DNA of 64,000 nucleotides from Glandiceps talaboti (GCF_964340395.1 NC_135561.1:8318732-8382731), one strand, 5' to 3'; positions 1-36,700 are shown, numbered from the stretch's first letter. Translations and numbers: made by a program. Notes: generated by a model not told the origin, from the sequence alone.

Positions 1-308
1 GAATTCACTCGGTCAGTTTAATACACAACAAAAAAGCCGCCCATTTATGACCACGGGGCTATTACCTGGGTCATGCATACTTTTAGGACATGTACGTGTA
101 AACGAGTGACTGTTTTGACAGTTGAAGTTTTGTTAATTATATATCGTTTCCCTCCAATACATTAACTTTGTACTGTACTTGCACGTTTTGGCTAAAGTTT
201 GCATCATTTATGACGTCATCAGTTTACAATAATGTCATATTTTAAGAATTGATAATTGTCTGAGAATATGATAAACATCTCAAATTATATCTAATACTAA
301 ACGGTAGC

Positions 309-629
309 ACTGACTGACTGACTGACTGACTAACTAACTAAATAGACCAACTAAGGAAGTAAGCCAGGCTAAGAAAGTAACAAACTATCTGAAGTAACTA
401 ACGCACTGACTGATTGATTCACTGTGACTGGCTGGTTGGCTGATTGACTGACGGACTGTCAGACTGTCTGACAAACAACCACACAAATTAACAAAAACCA
501 ACCAATCAACAAACCATCTCACCAACAAATAAAGAAACAAATAGACAGAAAAAACAACCAACCAACCAACCAACCAACCAACCAACCAACCAGCCAGCCA
601 ATCGACTAAATAACTAACTAAATAATTAG

Positions 630-663
<34 letters not shown>

Positions 664-800
664 TAACAACCAACCAAATGACACCAAACCAAACACAATC
701 AACAAACAAACAAACAAACAAACAAACAAACAAACAAACAAACAAACAAACAAACAAACAAACAAACAAACAAACAAACAAACAAAACAAACAAACAACA
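309..800. repeat. Compound tetranucleotide microsatellite region (CTGA, CCAA, CTAA, ACAA)
   Basis: A series of related tetranucleotide tracts: CTGA/CTAA at about 309-350, a degenerate CTGA-rich part to 475, CCAA at about 552-600, CTAA at about 605-663 and ACAA at about 701-800. Neighbouring motifs differ from one another by single bases. Frames reading NKQT or VCLF are translations of the repeat and not genes. Confidence 0.9.
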
Positions 801-956
801 AAAAACACACGGTGGACTAAACTAACCAACAAACCATGCAATCTATGTATCAGGGACAACAGTTCTCACATTATCATTGCAGTAGAATTAGTGGCTAACC
901 AAACATTTCTTCAAAAAATCAACAGTTCTGATATGACTGTCTACGGTGTGATTGTA

Positions 957-1003
957 TACATACATACATACATACATACATACATACATACATACATACA
1001 TAC

Positions 1004-1034
<31 letters not shown>

Positions 1035-1040
1035 CATACA
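957..1040. repeat. (CATA)n microsatellite
   Basis: About 21 units of CATA with one interrupting base change near 1003. Confidence 0.95.
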
Positions 1041-1667
1041 AATATATATAAGAGAAAACAATGAGATGTGACAGTGACAGATTGAGGCCTTGGCCTGAAT
1101 AATAACAGTATTTGTGGTTGAGAATTAAATGTAATGTAAACAAATTAAGACTAAAACAAATATATCAAATATGATTAATATGCACATGAACAATGAAATG
1201 CCGGCATAAACATATTAGTAACTACTAAAAAATGCTTGAATTACCAGCTTTATAATTAAAGTTATTAAATATTAATCAAGGTAAAAGAAACGATAGAATA
1301 CCGGCATGACAGTCTGTTTAAAAAAAACTCTGATGAAAGTAATGAAATATTAAAGAAAAGAAAACATCTACGATGCAATTTACGTACACGCAGCAGTTAT
1401 AATCCATTATACCTCAGGGCCGGCCATGCTCTGTGCACAAAGTCCTGGCTTCATTTCTCAATGAACGTTTTTTTTTGTTTTTTTTGTTTGTTTTTTGTTT
1501 TTTTTTTTGGGGGGGCGCATTGTTTATTCGAAGACAAATAGAAACGTTAATTAATGAACTTGGTATTGCTTCCAACCCGACCTACTTCTTAATGGTGTTC
1601 AGGCTGTGCAAGACACGTTTTCAGTGCAGTGATGTGTGGCTGTCATAATAGAACGAGTAGAATGTAC

Positions 1668-1687
1668 GGGGGGGGGGGGGGGGGGGG
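1668..1687. repeat. Poly-G run
   Basis: Twenty consecutive G residues directly upstream of the interleaved inverted repeat. A shorter T-rich then G-rich run lies at about 1470-1516. Confidence 0.9.
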
Positions 1688-1724
1688 CTGAGGTGAAAAT
1701 ATGTTTTTTTCGCAGCCCTCTACA

Positions 1725-2070
1725 CGCTCTCAAAAAAAATTAATGACCCCCTCAAAATGAATCCAAGAATTTTCGCAGCCCCCTCAAAGGCTACACAGAT
1801 ATTTTCGTATTAATTGTTAATGTAGTGACAGTGTAGACATACAACTGCACATCGCAATAATACGGGAAGGGGGGCGTATAACAGCACTTGCCACTTACGA
1901 AAATATCTGTGTAGCCTTTGAGGGGCTGCGAAAATTCTTGGGTTCATTTCGAGGGGGTCATTAATTTTTTTTGAGCGTTAAAGTGGCAAGTGCTGTTATG
2001 CGCCCCCACTACCCGTATTATGGCGATGTGCAGTTGTATGTCTACACTGTCACTACATTAACAATTAATA
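1725..2070. repeat. Interleaved inverted repeat, order A-B-A'-B'
   Basis: Block A (1725-1809) is nearly the reverse complement of A' (1896-1977), and block B (1809-1896) is nearly the reverse complement of B' (1981-2070). Each block is about 82-90 bp. Shared sequence includes GCTACACAGATATTTTCGTA in A and GTAGTGACAGTGTAGACATA in B. The blocks abut with almost no spacer, so the stems interleave and are not nested. No coding capacity is seen. It is probably a rearranged foldback transposon, but the family is not recognised. Confidence 0.85.
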
Positions 2071-3384
2071 ACAGTGGCTAACAATTTCATATACTGTATT
2101 AATTCTCTCTAGATTTCGGAAACTTTGCCCCGACTTCCGAGAGTGCGCCACATAACTATATCCAATTTTGGTTATTAATCAGACCTAATATGAAGGATGG
2201 TCTTATCCAACAAGGGATCTATATAAAATGAAAACAGAGATTATGTGATGTACAAGTTGTCACGCCAAAATGAAATGACTACAATTTTGGCCTTATCAAT
2301 CGTTTCAGAGATATCAAATATATTTTGGTACATCACTTAAAAAATCATCGACAGCCTCTTTTACGACACCGTCCAAAACGTGACGTCAGTTATTTCGCAG
2401 TGACGCCAGGAAGAGAAATACTAGCTCTGGTGTGCGAGAATATTAAAAACTAGTCAATCTTTGGATGAAAATTATATAAACAGTTCACTGATAAAAAAAA
2501 AACACTCCATAGGAGAATGGTCAGCTTAGAATCTAGACGTATTGCGTCTTCAATGCCACAGGGACGCGTAATATTGCCACGTCTGGATTGAGGATTTTAT
2601 AGTCCTGTACATGTACCATGTATACGTGTGACTGTGGAAATGACATCGTTACCGATTTTATAAGAATATCGCCAATCCCTATAATAACGTCATTGTTCTG
2701 TATTAGGACCGTCATAGACAAGAATAAAACCGTTTAGGAAAGGAATAACAGTTTACAAGCGATTGTGGTCCAACCACAGAACTTGAAGCAAGTTACGCGT
2801 TCCTATGTTCAATGCCACCCACACCCACAAACAAACAAACAAACAAACAACGAATCAAATATATAATAACAGAAAAACGAAATAACTAAAATGATTTCCT
2901 CAATCTTTTTGCAATTTAATCTTGTTTATTTGTTCAAACAATGGACAACACGGAATTTGTTTTATATATCAAAACTTAGATACTAACACATTTATCGTAT
3001 TGTAACTTTGCTTTTCTTTCCGTCGGTAATTAAATAAAAAATTGGAGCAGAAAAGACACCGCTACAGCTAGCTAGCTTAGTCTAGTTCCTATACAGTATC
3101 GTTACCATGTTGCATGCAATACACCCCACTCACAAACCACTTTGGCATCCACACTGCTAGATAGGCCTACTGTAGCTATACCATTTCTATACGAGTAGAG
3201 TCGGCTCCGTAGATTTTTCCGATCGACATAATAAAATACAATGCCTCTATGTTTAAAACAAGCCAAATCAACTTTTTTTTTTACCTCTTATCCAAAAAAG
3301 TAACTTAAAACAATGGTTCATCATTTCAGTACTCTCATAAATAACAGACAAGACACGACAAATGAAAAGTTTATTACCCACAAT

Positions 3385-3440
3385 GCCGTATCAAGACGGA
3401 AGCTGAGGGAAAACTTCCGGTGACCCAGTGGCCCACTCCC
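3385..3440 (+). promoter_or_regulatory. Candidate CAP promoter with ETS-type motifs
   Basis: This is locally richer in GC than its surroundings. It contains ACTTCCGG at 3413-3420, which is a reverse-complement ETS/GABP-type site, and a second CGGAAG about 20 bp upstream. ETS sites of this kind are common near start sites of housekeeping animal genes. The region lies 5.6 kb before the first CAP coding exon and just before a good 5' splice site at 3526. No TATA box is evident. Assignment to CAP is inferred from position only. Confidence 0.35.
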
Positions 3441-3525
3441 ACTTCCCGAGTTCACGAAAAGGACGTACCTGCATTGGACTTCAACGCCAAGTTTAGATTT
3501 GTCATTTCAAAATACCTTGAAAGCG
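3441..3525 (+). other. CAP: Candidate non-coding first exon of CAP (5'UTR)
   Basis: The first coding exon starts with an acceptor only 14 bases before its ATG, so at least one upstream non-coding exon must exist. The best candidate seen ends at 3525 with the donor GCG|GTGAGT, downstream of the ETS-motif cluster. The left boundary is arbitrary because the transcription start cannot be read from sequence. An ATGGCGGCC motif resembling a YY1 element lies about 120 bp further downstream, around 3650. Confidence 0.3.
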
Positions 3526-4726
3526 GTGAGTTTTGATTCTAAATCTTCATCGAGTTGAATTTCCCGACAAGGGCCATGTGAAGGCATTTAAATATTTTGC
3601 ATGCAAACTTCCACGCCCGTGCCCAGTGGATAACTCATGTATTCAACATGGCGGCCTTCTGAACTTTTATTTCTGTTTCAATGACCGCTTTATGAGTCAT
3701 TTTTACTTATTGTAAAAATTGTAGTGAATGTAGCTTGCTTTCGTGTCAAACGGTTGCCCAAAAGGATAATTATAAAATGTACAGTAACGTAAATAATGGT
3801 GCCCTGTGTGTTGATAACTTGCAACTGTGCAGGTACACGATTTTAATTGAATATTACGGTCTCCTAACAAAAGAGAATTACTCACACCTTTTATAATGTA
3901 AATTTGGTGTGATTAATCAAAATATGACGTTAGGTTGGCCACCATCTGTCGCCAAAAATAGTAAGAAAAAGGGAAATTCTCTATGAGAGGATAAAAAGCA
4001 GGTGCTGTCTGTCGCGTCAACTGAGGAAGTTCAGCTCGTGTATGAATAAAACCCGGAAGTAGGTTTAATGTGGAAATTGTCTGTCGTACTACTAGTATAT
4101 ATTTTTCATGTAAAGTCACCATTTCTGCAGGTGCAGCTATGTCATGAAGTTTAATGACTAGGGACACAGTTTTCATGAAATGAGAACAATGCGTAGGATG
4201 TGGTACATAAATGTACAGAAGGGGGGAATTTTACATTCTAAAATCTAAGAATCAAATATGTCCTCTAAATTGTATTCATCCATTTTAGTTAAGGTTGGGG
4301 AACTGGTAATAGAAAGGGAGAACTCAAATGAAACTGGCATTATAGTTCTCATTTACTGACCATAATATTGTAAGGCAACCCAGTAAAAGACCCGGGGAAT
4401 CGCAGGTAGATTTTACATACTTGTCACCCTTAGCTAAGAGAGTTATATCCTGTGAGTGTACATGTTTGTGGAAATTTGAAGAGATGTATAATTTAGGAGT
4501 GTCAGTCTTGTATGTAAAGTTAAAAGTAAAACCAGGTTCATCAACAACACACATCAAAATACTAGTCATACTAAATATAAGAGTAAAATAGTAACTGCTG
4601 CAAAAGTGCGAAACTCGTAAAAAAAACCCAATTCATTTACTTTTTGACCGATTTTCACATATTTGGAAAAAATTTGTGTATTTAAGGTTTGCCTTTACTT
4701 GCAATTTACTTCTGGCATGATCTATT

Positions 4727-5109
4727 AGGCCTAATAAAAAAATTGTGTGTTTCTGACTGCGCTCTATTTTAGAAAAGGGATGGGGTAGGTAGATTTTATT
4801 TTATTTTATTACATTTTTTTTCCTGTGTGAGCGCCTAGTTCAGGTTTTCCATTGTTTTCCAAATGGTCTCTGTGTTGTTTATTTATTCCTATCAGATATA
4901 CAACCATTACAGATTGGAAGAACAGTTTTACTTTGTCTTTTTAAGTTGATGTCAGTTTCTGCATCCACTATTTCTTGTGAGACCACAGTTTTTACGATTT
5001 TATTATTTTTTCTTGAATATGTAATTTGTAAACAAATGTTTTGGGGTCAGCAGTGAAAAGCTAGGTGGGGTCGGGTAACTGGAACCAAACAGTTATTTTC
5101 TTCAGGCCT
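4727..5109 (-). mobile_element. MITE-like element, AGGCCT/GTGGTTCC family, copy 1
   Basis: A copy of about 380 bp with imperfect terminal inverted repeats. The ends read AGGCCTAATAAAAAAATTGT on the left and, inverted, AAGGCCTGAAGAAAATAACT on the right. Internal blocks shared with the copies at 42263-42640 and 61503-61889 include GTGGGGTCGGGTAACTGGAA and the reverse complement of ATAGTGGATGCGGA. No transposase frame is present. Confidence 0.75.
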
Positions 5110-5865
5110 TATGATATTTTTTTCAGTCAGGGCATAGGCTAGGAATATCAGGGAACAACTCAGGAAATATTCAGTTTTAATAAGAGTAGTAGAAAGAGCT
5201 TGTACAAAGAGTGAACTTGCTACTAATCCATTGGCCAGTGACCTTGAAAAAAAAACACATTTTTTTTTGAGTATGAAAATAAAAATTATCTGGGATGCAG
5301 TATCACCCATGTTCATTTAAAATGAAGGGTAAATTCAAAGTGAAGGAAGATTAGATAAAGTCAAGTTTAGTCTGATGAAGCAAATCGATCCGAAAGAAAA
5401 GAAAGAGAAACAAGTATGAAGATATAAAATAAAGACCCACATGTAGAATCAATTGTGATATTTGATAGCAAACCAGGTAAAGTATTTTGGTATGTAAAAC
5501 TAAATTAATCCAAAGTATAATGAAGTGTGAGTCATTTTTCCTTATCTTATCAATCATATCTGACAATACATTCATGTAATAGATTGTTTTGGCGATGTCT
5601 TTGTTGTAACTGTTAACTTTATAAGGAGAGGTTGGGTGAGGTGGGATGGGATGGGATGGGGTGGTGTTGTATTTTTGCTTTCTATTACATTTACATGTCT
5701 GTCTGCTATATTGTATTCGACATTATATTTCTGGGTGTATCGGTAAAACGTAACAATGATTAGGTCAGGTGAGGTGAGGTTAGTTGAAGTGAGGTGAGTG
5801 AATGCCTGAAATGTACAGCTGCAGGTTTATTCCCATCAATGAATTTGCATAGTCAGTGCTCTTCA

Positions 5866-5898
5866 AACAAACAAACAAACAAACAGACAGACAGACAT

Positions 5899-5933
<35 letters not shown>
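5866..5933. repeat. (ACAA)n-(CAGA)n microsatellite
   Basis: A short ACAA tract changes into about 12 CAGA units, with one CATA variant inside. Confidence 0.95.
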
Positions 5934-5935
<2 letters not shown>

Positions 5936-6477
5936 GGTGCCAAGCCTTCTTTTTATTTCTAATCAGTGACATGTTCTTGATAAAATTGAAAACATTCTTA
6001 TTCTTCAAACCACATAATTTCATACAAAATGATAAAAGTTAAACATTCACAAAACCTAAGATTCTCCATTCAGTTCCTGATATCTCATTGGCATTAAACT
6101 GATCAGTGAGTCCTCTCCAGCCCTGACCATGGACCAGCTTGATACACATCATGTGAGTGTGTGCAGATTCTTGGGTTAGACTACACAATATGTAGCAAAA
6201 CTACAGGAACAGTTACCTGAATTAAAAATGTACAGATAGGGTAGAATCCAAAACATTCCATTGTTGCTAGTCAGTTGTTGAATACCAGAGTTAAGATAAA
6301 GAATTGTCAACATCAAACCAGGAAGTGTGGTGATCTATTACAAAGATCTGTTGTTAAAAAAGATACAATAGTGATTGATTGATAAATGACCCAATTACAG
6401 TAAAAGCGATGTCATTGTAACAAAGGAATGTGTGCATTTTTATGAGAAATGGAAGTTGATATTATCATTGCAATTCT

Positions 6478-6771
6478 AAGGCCAAAAAAATAAAATTCTT
6501 TAGTTTCGGTAACCTGAACCAACCTACTTTTTTTACTTCCCACCCTAAACGTTTTTGTAAAAATTATATAAAAAAATTGAAAAATTTGTGAGAAGTAGAG
6601 AGATTCGAAGATGTTATCATATCGTGTGACTCATAACGCAAAGATCATATGGAAGGGCTCAATGGAAAAGACCCTAAACCAGACCAAAATGAGTTATAAA
6701 AAAACCAAAACCTACCCGATTTTGAAATTGGGAGTTATGGGATCCACACAATTTTCTTTATTTGCTAATGG
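6478..6771 (+). mobile_element. MITE-like element, AGGCCT/GTGGTTCC family, diverged copy
   Basis: This shares the terminal layout of the family: TAAGGCC, an A-rich run, then GGTAACCTGAACC and a CACCCTAAACG block on the left, and CCTACCCGATTTTGAAATTG followed by GGATCCACACAATTTT on the right. The interior is different and shorter than in the other copies. Confidence 0.55.
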
Positions 6772-7473
6772 GAAAATTGAGCTTTTTGTCTAGGGAAGAT
6801 AAATGTCATTAATTTGTATTCGTAATGATAATGGTACTGACCTGATGGTATGCTGTGATCAGGTTGAAAGCTTGTAAGAGGGTGTAGAAACCTGTAGAGC
6901 TGAGTTTTATTGAGACTATCCTGTGAACCGGGGGGAAAGGCTAGTCTGTGTGTAGAAACCTGTCAAACTGAGTTTAGTTGAGACCATCTTGCGATTCCTA
7001 TGAACAGTGTTAAAAGCTTGTCAGCATGTTAAGAAACTTATAGAGTTGAGTTTTGTTAACACTATATTGTGATGGTTTTGAGAACAGGGCAAAAGTATGT
7101 CAATGTATAGAAAGCTGTCATGCTGAGTTTTGTTGAGATATCTAGTTCCCTGTAGTAAACATATCAAAATTTTTATGTATAGGTGACTATCACTGCGTAT
7201 CAGGCATGAAAATATTGATATTGATCATAACCCAGAAGTTTGTCGTGGTGTTATTATTTCAGGCCTATCTTTCAGACCACTGTGGTGATAATTTAAAATT
7301 CAGTGTACTCCGGTACACGTCAATAGCAAAAGCTTTAGGTTGGCTTGTAAGCTAGGTTTGAGATAGTGGTGACTGTGAGTGTGACCACACAACAAGTTTG
7401 TAGGCTGTGTTAAGACAAATGTAAAATAAGTTCTAATTTGAGAGATATAGTATCAGTAGGATATGTAGTATTT

Positions 7474-7755
7474 AGATATTATTCCCTGATAGGTTTCTTC
7501 ATTCAGCCAAGGGAAATACGAGTGACCTAAGGGTCCTTGTCACTATGAGTCACGAGAGTCGTAGTGATAACCCTTAGGTCACAAATATTTTCTGGCTGAA
7601 TGAAGAAAATTATATCACCACCAGTGAAAGAAAAAATTGGTGTAAGTAATGGTAATTTTGAACGCTTTGAGTCATATTTCGAAGACAGCAGAACCACTGA
7701 CGTAGACCAACGAGGGTATATATTCTCTATTTTTGGCTTAAGAATGTTATAATGA
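7474..7755 (+). mobile_element. Foldback MITE, GTGACCTAAGGG family, copy 1
   Basis: The core is palindromic. CTTCATTCAGCCAAGGGAAA and GAGTGACCTAAGGG on the left fold against AACCCTTAGGTCAC and TTTTCTGGCTGAATGAAGAA on the right. A non-palindromic tail (AGTAATGGTAATTTTGAA, GACTCATATTTCGAA) is shared with the copies at 11201, 40204 and 50416. There is no coding frame. Confidence 0.75.
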
Positions 7756-8221
7756 CTGGTGTTTAAGTATACAGGTGACAAGAGTAGATATGGGTGTGGT
7801 TCCTTACTCTTAAGTGTATAGTCTGGATGCCATCGTAGTCTCTAACTAAACCAGGTGTAAATCATAACGATACCGTATAGGAACTAGACTAGTATGTAAG
7901 TGTAAAGACCAGTTAGATGATAATAGTCTTTTTGAGGTGTGACATGTTGTGCCGCCATGACATGTGGTATCTTACAGACTACTTAGATAACAAAGGTATA
8001 CATGTACATATCTAGATAACTTGATAGTTTATATCTACAGTGTGGGTATATACAAACAAAGATGTAACATTTAGTAATCCAAAATCAATACAAGAATTCA
8101 CTATTTGGATTGTGATTTCAAAACAAATATGTAAAACTGGACAGTGAATTATAATAGTCACTTTAGAATGGTAAATATGAAATGATTGGAATGTTTTGAT
8201 CTGTCTGATTTATCTTAAATG

Positions 8222-8298
8222 TCAAAAGTGACCATATTTCACAAAAGTCACCATATTTCACAAAAGTGACCATATTTCAAAATGACCATATTTCATTG
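8222..8298. repeat. 20-bp minisatellite, AAAAGTGACCATATTTCAC
   Basis: About four units of a 15-20 bp motif containing GTGACCATATTTCA, slightly diverged from each other. The core CCATATTTC resembles an SRF CArG box only loosely. Confidence 0.85.
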
Positions 8299-8516
8299 TT
8301 CAATTTGAGACATGGAATCATGTACAATACATGGATATTTTACAATATGAAAATGTTTGTCAGAGGAAATCTTTGAATCAAACCTCATCATTTGTCAACA
8401 AATTACCTTTTCTTCAGAATCACACAGAACACACAGACACCTACACATACTGAGACACAGACAAACAGACATGTATATTACAGATTGACACTTGCTTGTA
8501 CATACACACATAGTAT

Positions 8517-8631
8517 TACATACATATACATACATACATACATACATGCATGCATGCATGCATACATACATACATACATACATACATACATACATACATA
8601 CATACATACATACATACATACATACATACAT
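8517..8631. repeat. (CATA)n-(CATG)n-(CATA)n microsatellite
   Basis: About 8 CATA units, then about 4 CATG units (8547-8563), then about 17 CATA units. Long overlapping frames rich in IHTY or YVCM are translations of this tract. Confidence 0.95.
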
Positions 8632-9015
8632 AAATCTATACATGCATGCATTCACACATACATATACCTTGTTATAATGTTACGACATACACTGTCAGTA
8701 CATTGTCATGAATTTGAACACTTCCATGAGATGAAGGCTGCCCTTGACAATTTCCTTTGTATTTGTAGGGAGGTGTCTGAAAATAAACTTTGTGAAGAAT
8801 TTGTAAAAACTTTTTGAAATTTTTCCATTATTCGTTATTTGTTATTTTATTTTTATCAAACAGTAGTAGGTACCAGTACAGGGGCAATATCAGTCATGAA
8901 ATGACGTGGATTTTGTTCTTAGATTTTGCAGGAAAATCAAGGAAAATCAAGAAATCCATTTAATTTAAAGTACCTTAGTTCACAAAAATTCATTCTTAGT
9001 TTTGTTTTTCTTTAG

Positions 9016-33408
<24,393 letters not shown>

Positions 33409-33429
33409 GTAAGCTTTACTTTTCTTTTC

Positions 33430-33700
33430 CCTTACCTGGCCCTGTCAATCACAGCCAATAGTGTCTCAGCTCATAACTGGGTGACTGAGATCTGACCAAT
33501 AGCATCTTGGTGCTTAGACTGAGTTGCACAAGCCAATGAAATCTCAGCTAATAGACCTTATTACTGAGATTGGACCAATAGGATTTCAGCTCTGAGACTG
33601 AGTAAGATCTGACCAATCGAGTCGTAGGTCTGAGATTTGACCAATTGGGTCCAAGCTCTGTATAAGACCTACATTAGACTAATTTGGTCTAAACCCAACT
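33430..33700. repeat. Degenerate CCAAT-bearing minisatellite
   Basis: Loosely repeated units of 35-60 bp, such as CTGAGATCTGACCAATAG, CTGAGATTGGACCAATAGGA and CTGAGATTTGACCAATTGGG, follow the exon 6 donor. Confidence 0.65.
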
Positions 33701-34061
33701 AGAACTCTGAGATTGAACCCAACAATTTCTGTGTTTCCAGTGATTGGTTTTCATCAAATCTAGTTGCAGAGCATTGTCTTGTAAAGTGACTGTAGAAAAC
33801 TGGTAAATTCATATACATATCAGTGTGAGTAATTCATGAGTTAAAAACCAAATAATGTAGTCATGATTGTTAATATACATGTACATGGTAGTGATCAGCC
33901 AAGGCTGCGCAGTGTTTTATACATTGCATTAGGGAGGTCGTAGTGGAGTGTGTTGTTGTGGATAGCCATGGATAGTATTCATCAGATCTTATGAGCCAAC
34001 AATTATCAAATATCAGATGAAATTTCTCAAGTTTGAAGAGAACCAACGAGAGTTTGATTTA

Positions 34062-34130
34062 TGGTAATGGTGTAGTATTGTTAGCCGCTAGCCTGCAGGT
34101 CAAAGGGTCATGGTATAGGGTGAGCAGTGG
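34062..34130 (+). mobile_element. Possible tRNA-derived SINE relic
   Basis: TGGTGTAGTATTGTTAGCCG and TAGCCTGCAGGTCAAAGGGT resemble the A-box half of tRNA-derived SINE heads, but the expected B box is degraded. Confidence 0.3.
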
Positions 34131-34682
34131 TTGGTTCTTATCAGTTGTGATATGGCCCACCCAACCGTGTAATTAAGAACGTATGAGTCAAATCAGACTT
34201 TGGAAATTATAGATACACGATATATGTGTGTGTGTGTATGTTTGTACTTTTACACTATATTTATCTGTTCTATGAAGGTATCAGCGGATGAATTTTCTCA
34301 GATAATTTTACACATGTACGTCAACACTGTTCATTCATTTTGTTAGTCACTCTCAGTAGTGGATGAGTTATATTAAGGAAAGGATTGTGTGTCTTGGTTT
34401 AAAATGAGTACTACTGTAACCTTATAGTGAAATGAACCAAGGGAGAGAGATTTGATGAAGTGAAAATTGTTTATAGTGAATGATTGTACACTAGTTGGTA
34501 TATATATGTGTGTATAAGTTTCGCAGAGTTGGAAAATCATTCATGAAATGATTCAGAATTGTTCATCATAATAGAGGGTGTGTTGCACTGAAAATATTAG
34601 TTTTGGGGACCTGAAAGGGTGTTCGTTGTAGTGAGGTGTTCATTACAGCAATGTATGAACGCCATGAGAAATATACATTTAA

Positions 34683-34960
34683 CAGGGTTCAAATGTTCCT
34701 GGTAAGTCCTGGAATTTCAAAGGATTCCTGGAATCTCCTGGAAATATGCGATTTTACCCCAGTTAACTGAATGATCAACATTATTGGTGTAAAGTTTTGA
34801 TTTGATATATAGGCGAGAAATTTATAAGAAAGTAGGCGTGTTGACAAATTAAATATATTTTACGGGTCAATACTCTGGGAAAATTGTCAGTGTTGATCTG
34901 AATATGCCGTGAAAACTAATGAAAAATTCTTCAAGTGTATGAATCCTGATTTGTAATAGA
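34683..34960 (+). repeat. Dispersed repeat, TCCTGGAATTTCAAAGGA family, copy 2
   Basis: TAAGTCCTGGAATTTCAAAG and AATTCTTCAAGTGTATGAAT match 24172-24525. This copy lacks the ATCA expansion. Confidence 0.6.
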
Positions 34961-35044
34961 AGACATGAAAGGATGTTCACATAATCAAGTGTCCGTAATA
35001 GTGAAGTATATTGTATAAAAGTTGAAATATGACTTTGGTAACAT

Positions 35045-35497
35045 TAGGGACGTTCGTACAATGTTGCACAAGCTCAATAAATGAACATCGTTCGTTTAGG
35101 ACAAAACCCCCTCCTCCCTCCCCCTAAACGAACATTCACAAGTGTGACATCACACATTTATTTATGATGTAACCTTGATGAAAACTGTAGTGGCGGTCAC
35201 ACCACTAAGATCGATGTAATGAAAAACATGATGGTAAACATGAAGTTCCAACCTCATGAACCTGTTTACTGAGATGATGGTAAACACATCAAAATATTAC
35301 CGGAATCCCAGCACTGTATGTCACATAAGAAGTAAATTTTATCAACTTATCAACATCTCATTGAAGGCATGAAAGTTTTCAAAACTTGGTTAGAAGTGTG
35401 AAATTGAAGTTCAGCAATCGCATTGATGCCAGACCCCTTCCACTTAAACGTATAAAATTTGCTTGTTGAGCGTGTGTGGCATTGTGCAATCGTCCCT
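35045..35497. mobile_element. MITE-like element, AGGGACG-TIR family, copy 1
   Basis: About 450 bp. The left end AGGGACGTTCGTACAATG and the inverted right end AGGGACGATTGCACAATG form terminal inverted repeats that continue through GCTCAATAAATGAAC. The interior includes GAAGTTCAGCAATCGCATTG, shared with 47976-48400 and 62035-62220. No transposase is seen. Confidence 0.8.
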
Positions 35498-36259
35498 TTG
35501 CAGGATGTTTGTTGTTGTGATGTTCATTTGAATGAATTATTAACTCTGCACATATTTTCTTTGTTTTGGACCAAAAATGTATGTAATGTAAGATTACTCA
35601 TAAAAACTTCATATTACAGTTCTTAGTATCAGTATGCTTCTTTGTTGACTTTGCTACAGATTCTAATTTTCTGTTCCTGTGTTATACCTCCAAAAGAGAA
35701 TTTGTTTGATAAACTTTGTTTTTGGAAAAAAAAATTGATTTGACCAAATAATTCCAAAGAAAGTGAGAGCAAACAAAGTGAATCCATTGATAACTAAAAG
35801 AGATATTCCAGATATAAAAAGACATAATTAGTATTTATTTTGTTGTCATTTGCCAGTTAATAAAATTTACAACTGAAATTTTATAACTGAGATATAGGTA
35901 CCATAATTTTATACTAAAATTTCATTCTGTGTGTGTTCTGTTAGTCTGTTTTCTCATACGTTGTGGGAAATAGTATCGTATTGCTTCACTCTGGCCTTTA
36001 ACTGTCACATTTATTGTTAACCACTGTATGGGTGATCATGTGTCTAACTAATTAGGTGACTCACATACAGTCATGATGTACTCTAATGTATTGAACTCTA
36101 CTCAAATTGATGTAGGTCAAGGTTAAACTATGTTGTAGTATGAGATTTTTGTGACCTTGCGATGATTCCAGCACGCTCCATTCCCCCAGTGAGACATTGA
36201 TTACCTCATAGATATTGTTTTTATGGCCAGGTCAGCTTTTAGTGTTAATATATGGGCAG

Positions 36260-36700
36260 GGTTGATCCCACCATTGTAAAAGTTGTTTTGTAACATTGTT
36301 GTCGTATAAAGAGATTTATGTAGCAACTTGTAAATAGTAGCAATATTACAGATATGATAAGTTAATTGTTACGGTTTTGCAACATTGTAGCATTTAAGTT
36401 GTTACATTGTAACAATTGGAATATCAGATTATTATTTTGTTGACCAAATAGTAACAATTATGAAACACATTGCATTGTTTTTATTGCAAAATTGATCCCT
36501 TTTAATTGTTCATTGTAACAGTCCACTTTTTGATTGTTGTATGTTGACCAAATAAGTAGCAATATTACAAGTATGGAATGAGTAATGTATATCATTCTTG
36601 CAACTTTGTAGCTATCATGTGTTACACTGTAGCAATCCAATTCACATCATGTTCACAATGTTGTTGCTTTCACATTGCAATATTGTAGTAAATCCAGATT
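36260..36700. repeat. Degenerate GTAACAATTG/GTAGCAA-rich repeat region
   Basis: There are repeated short motifs such as TTACATTGTAACAATTGG, GTAGCAATATTACA and TTGCAACATTGTAGCA, in no fixed period. It is probably an old decayed minisatellite. Confidence 0.5.

Larger units (their letters stand above)
1..3384. other. Upstream non-coding region
   Basis: No coding exon was recognised on either strand. The stretch begins with an EcoRI site (GAATTC, 1-6), has a perfect TGACGTCA at about 211-218, and holds tetranucleotide tracts (about 309-800 and 957-1040), a 20-G run (1668-1687) and an interleaved inverted repeat (1725-2070). From 2071 to 3384 the sequence is unremarkable AT-rich DNA apart from a short ACAA tract near 2828-2850. 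The open frames here are short and show no family resemblance. It probably belongs to the intergenic region 5' of the CAP gene. Confidence 0.6.
3526..9015 (+). other. Probable first intron of CAP
   Basis: This is bounded by the candidate donor GTGAGT at 3526 and by the acceptor TTTTTCTTTAG ending at 9015. It contains repeat-family copies at 4727-5109, 6478-6771 and 7474-7755, microsatellites at 5866-5933 and 8517-8631, and a 20-bp minisatellite at 8222-8298. The remaining sequence, including 3720-4720, 5110-5860 and 6770-7470, shows nothing recognisable. Confidence 0.4.
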
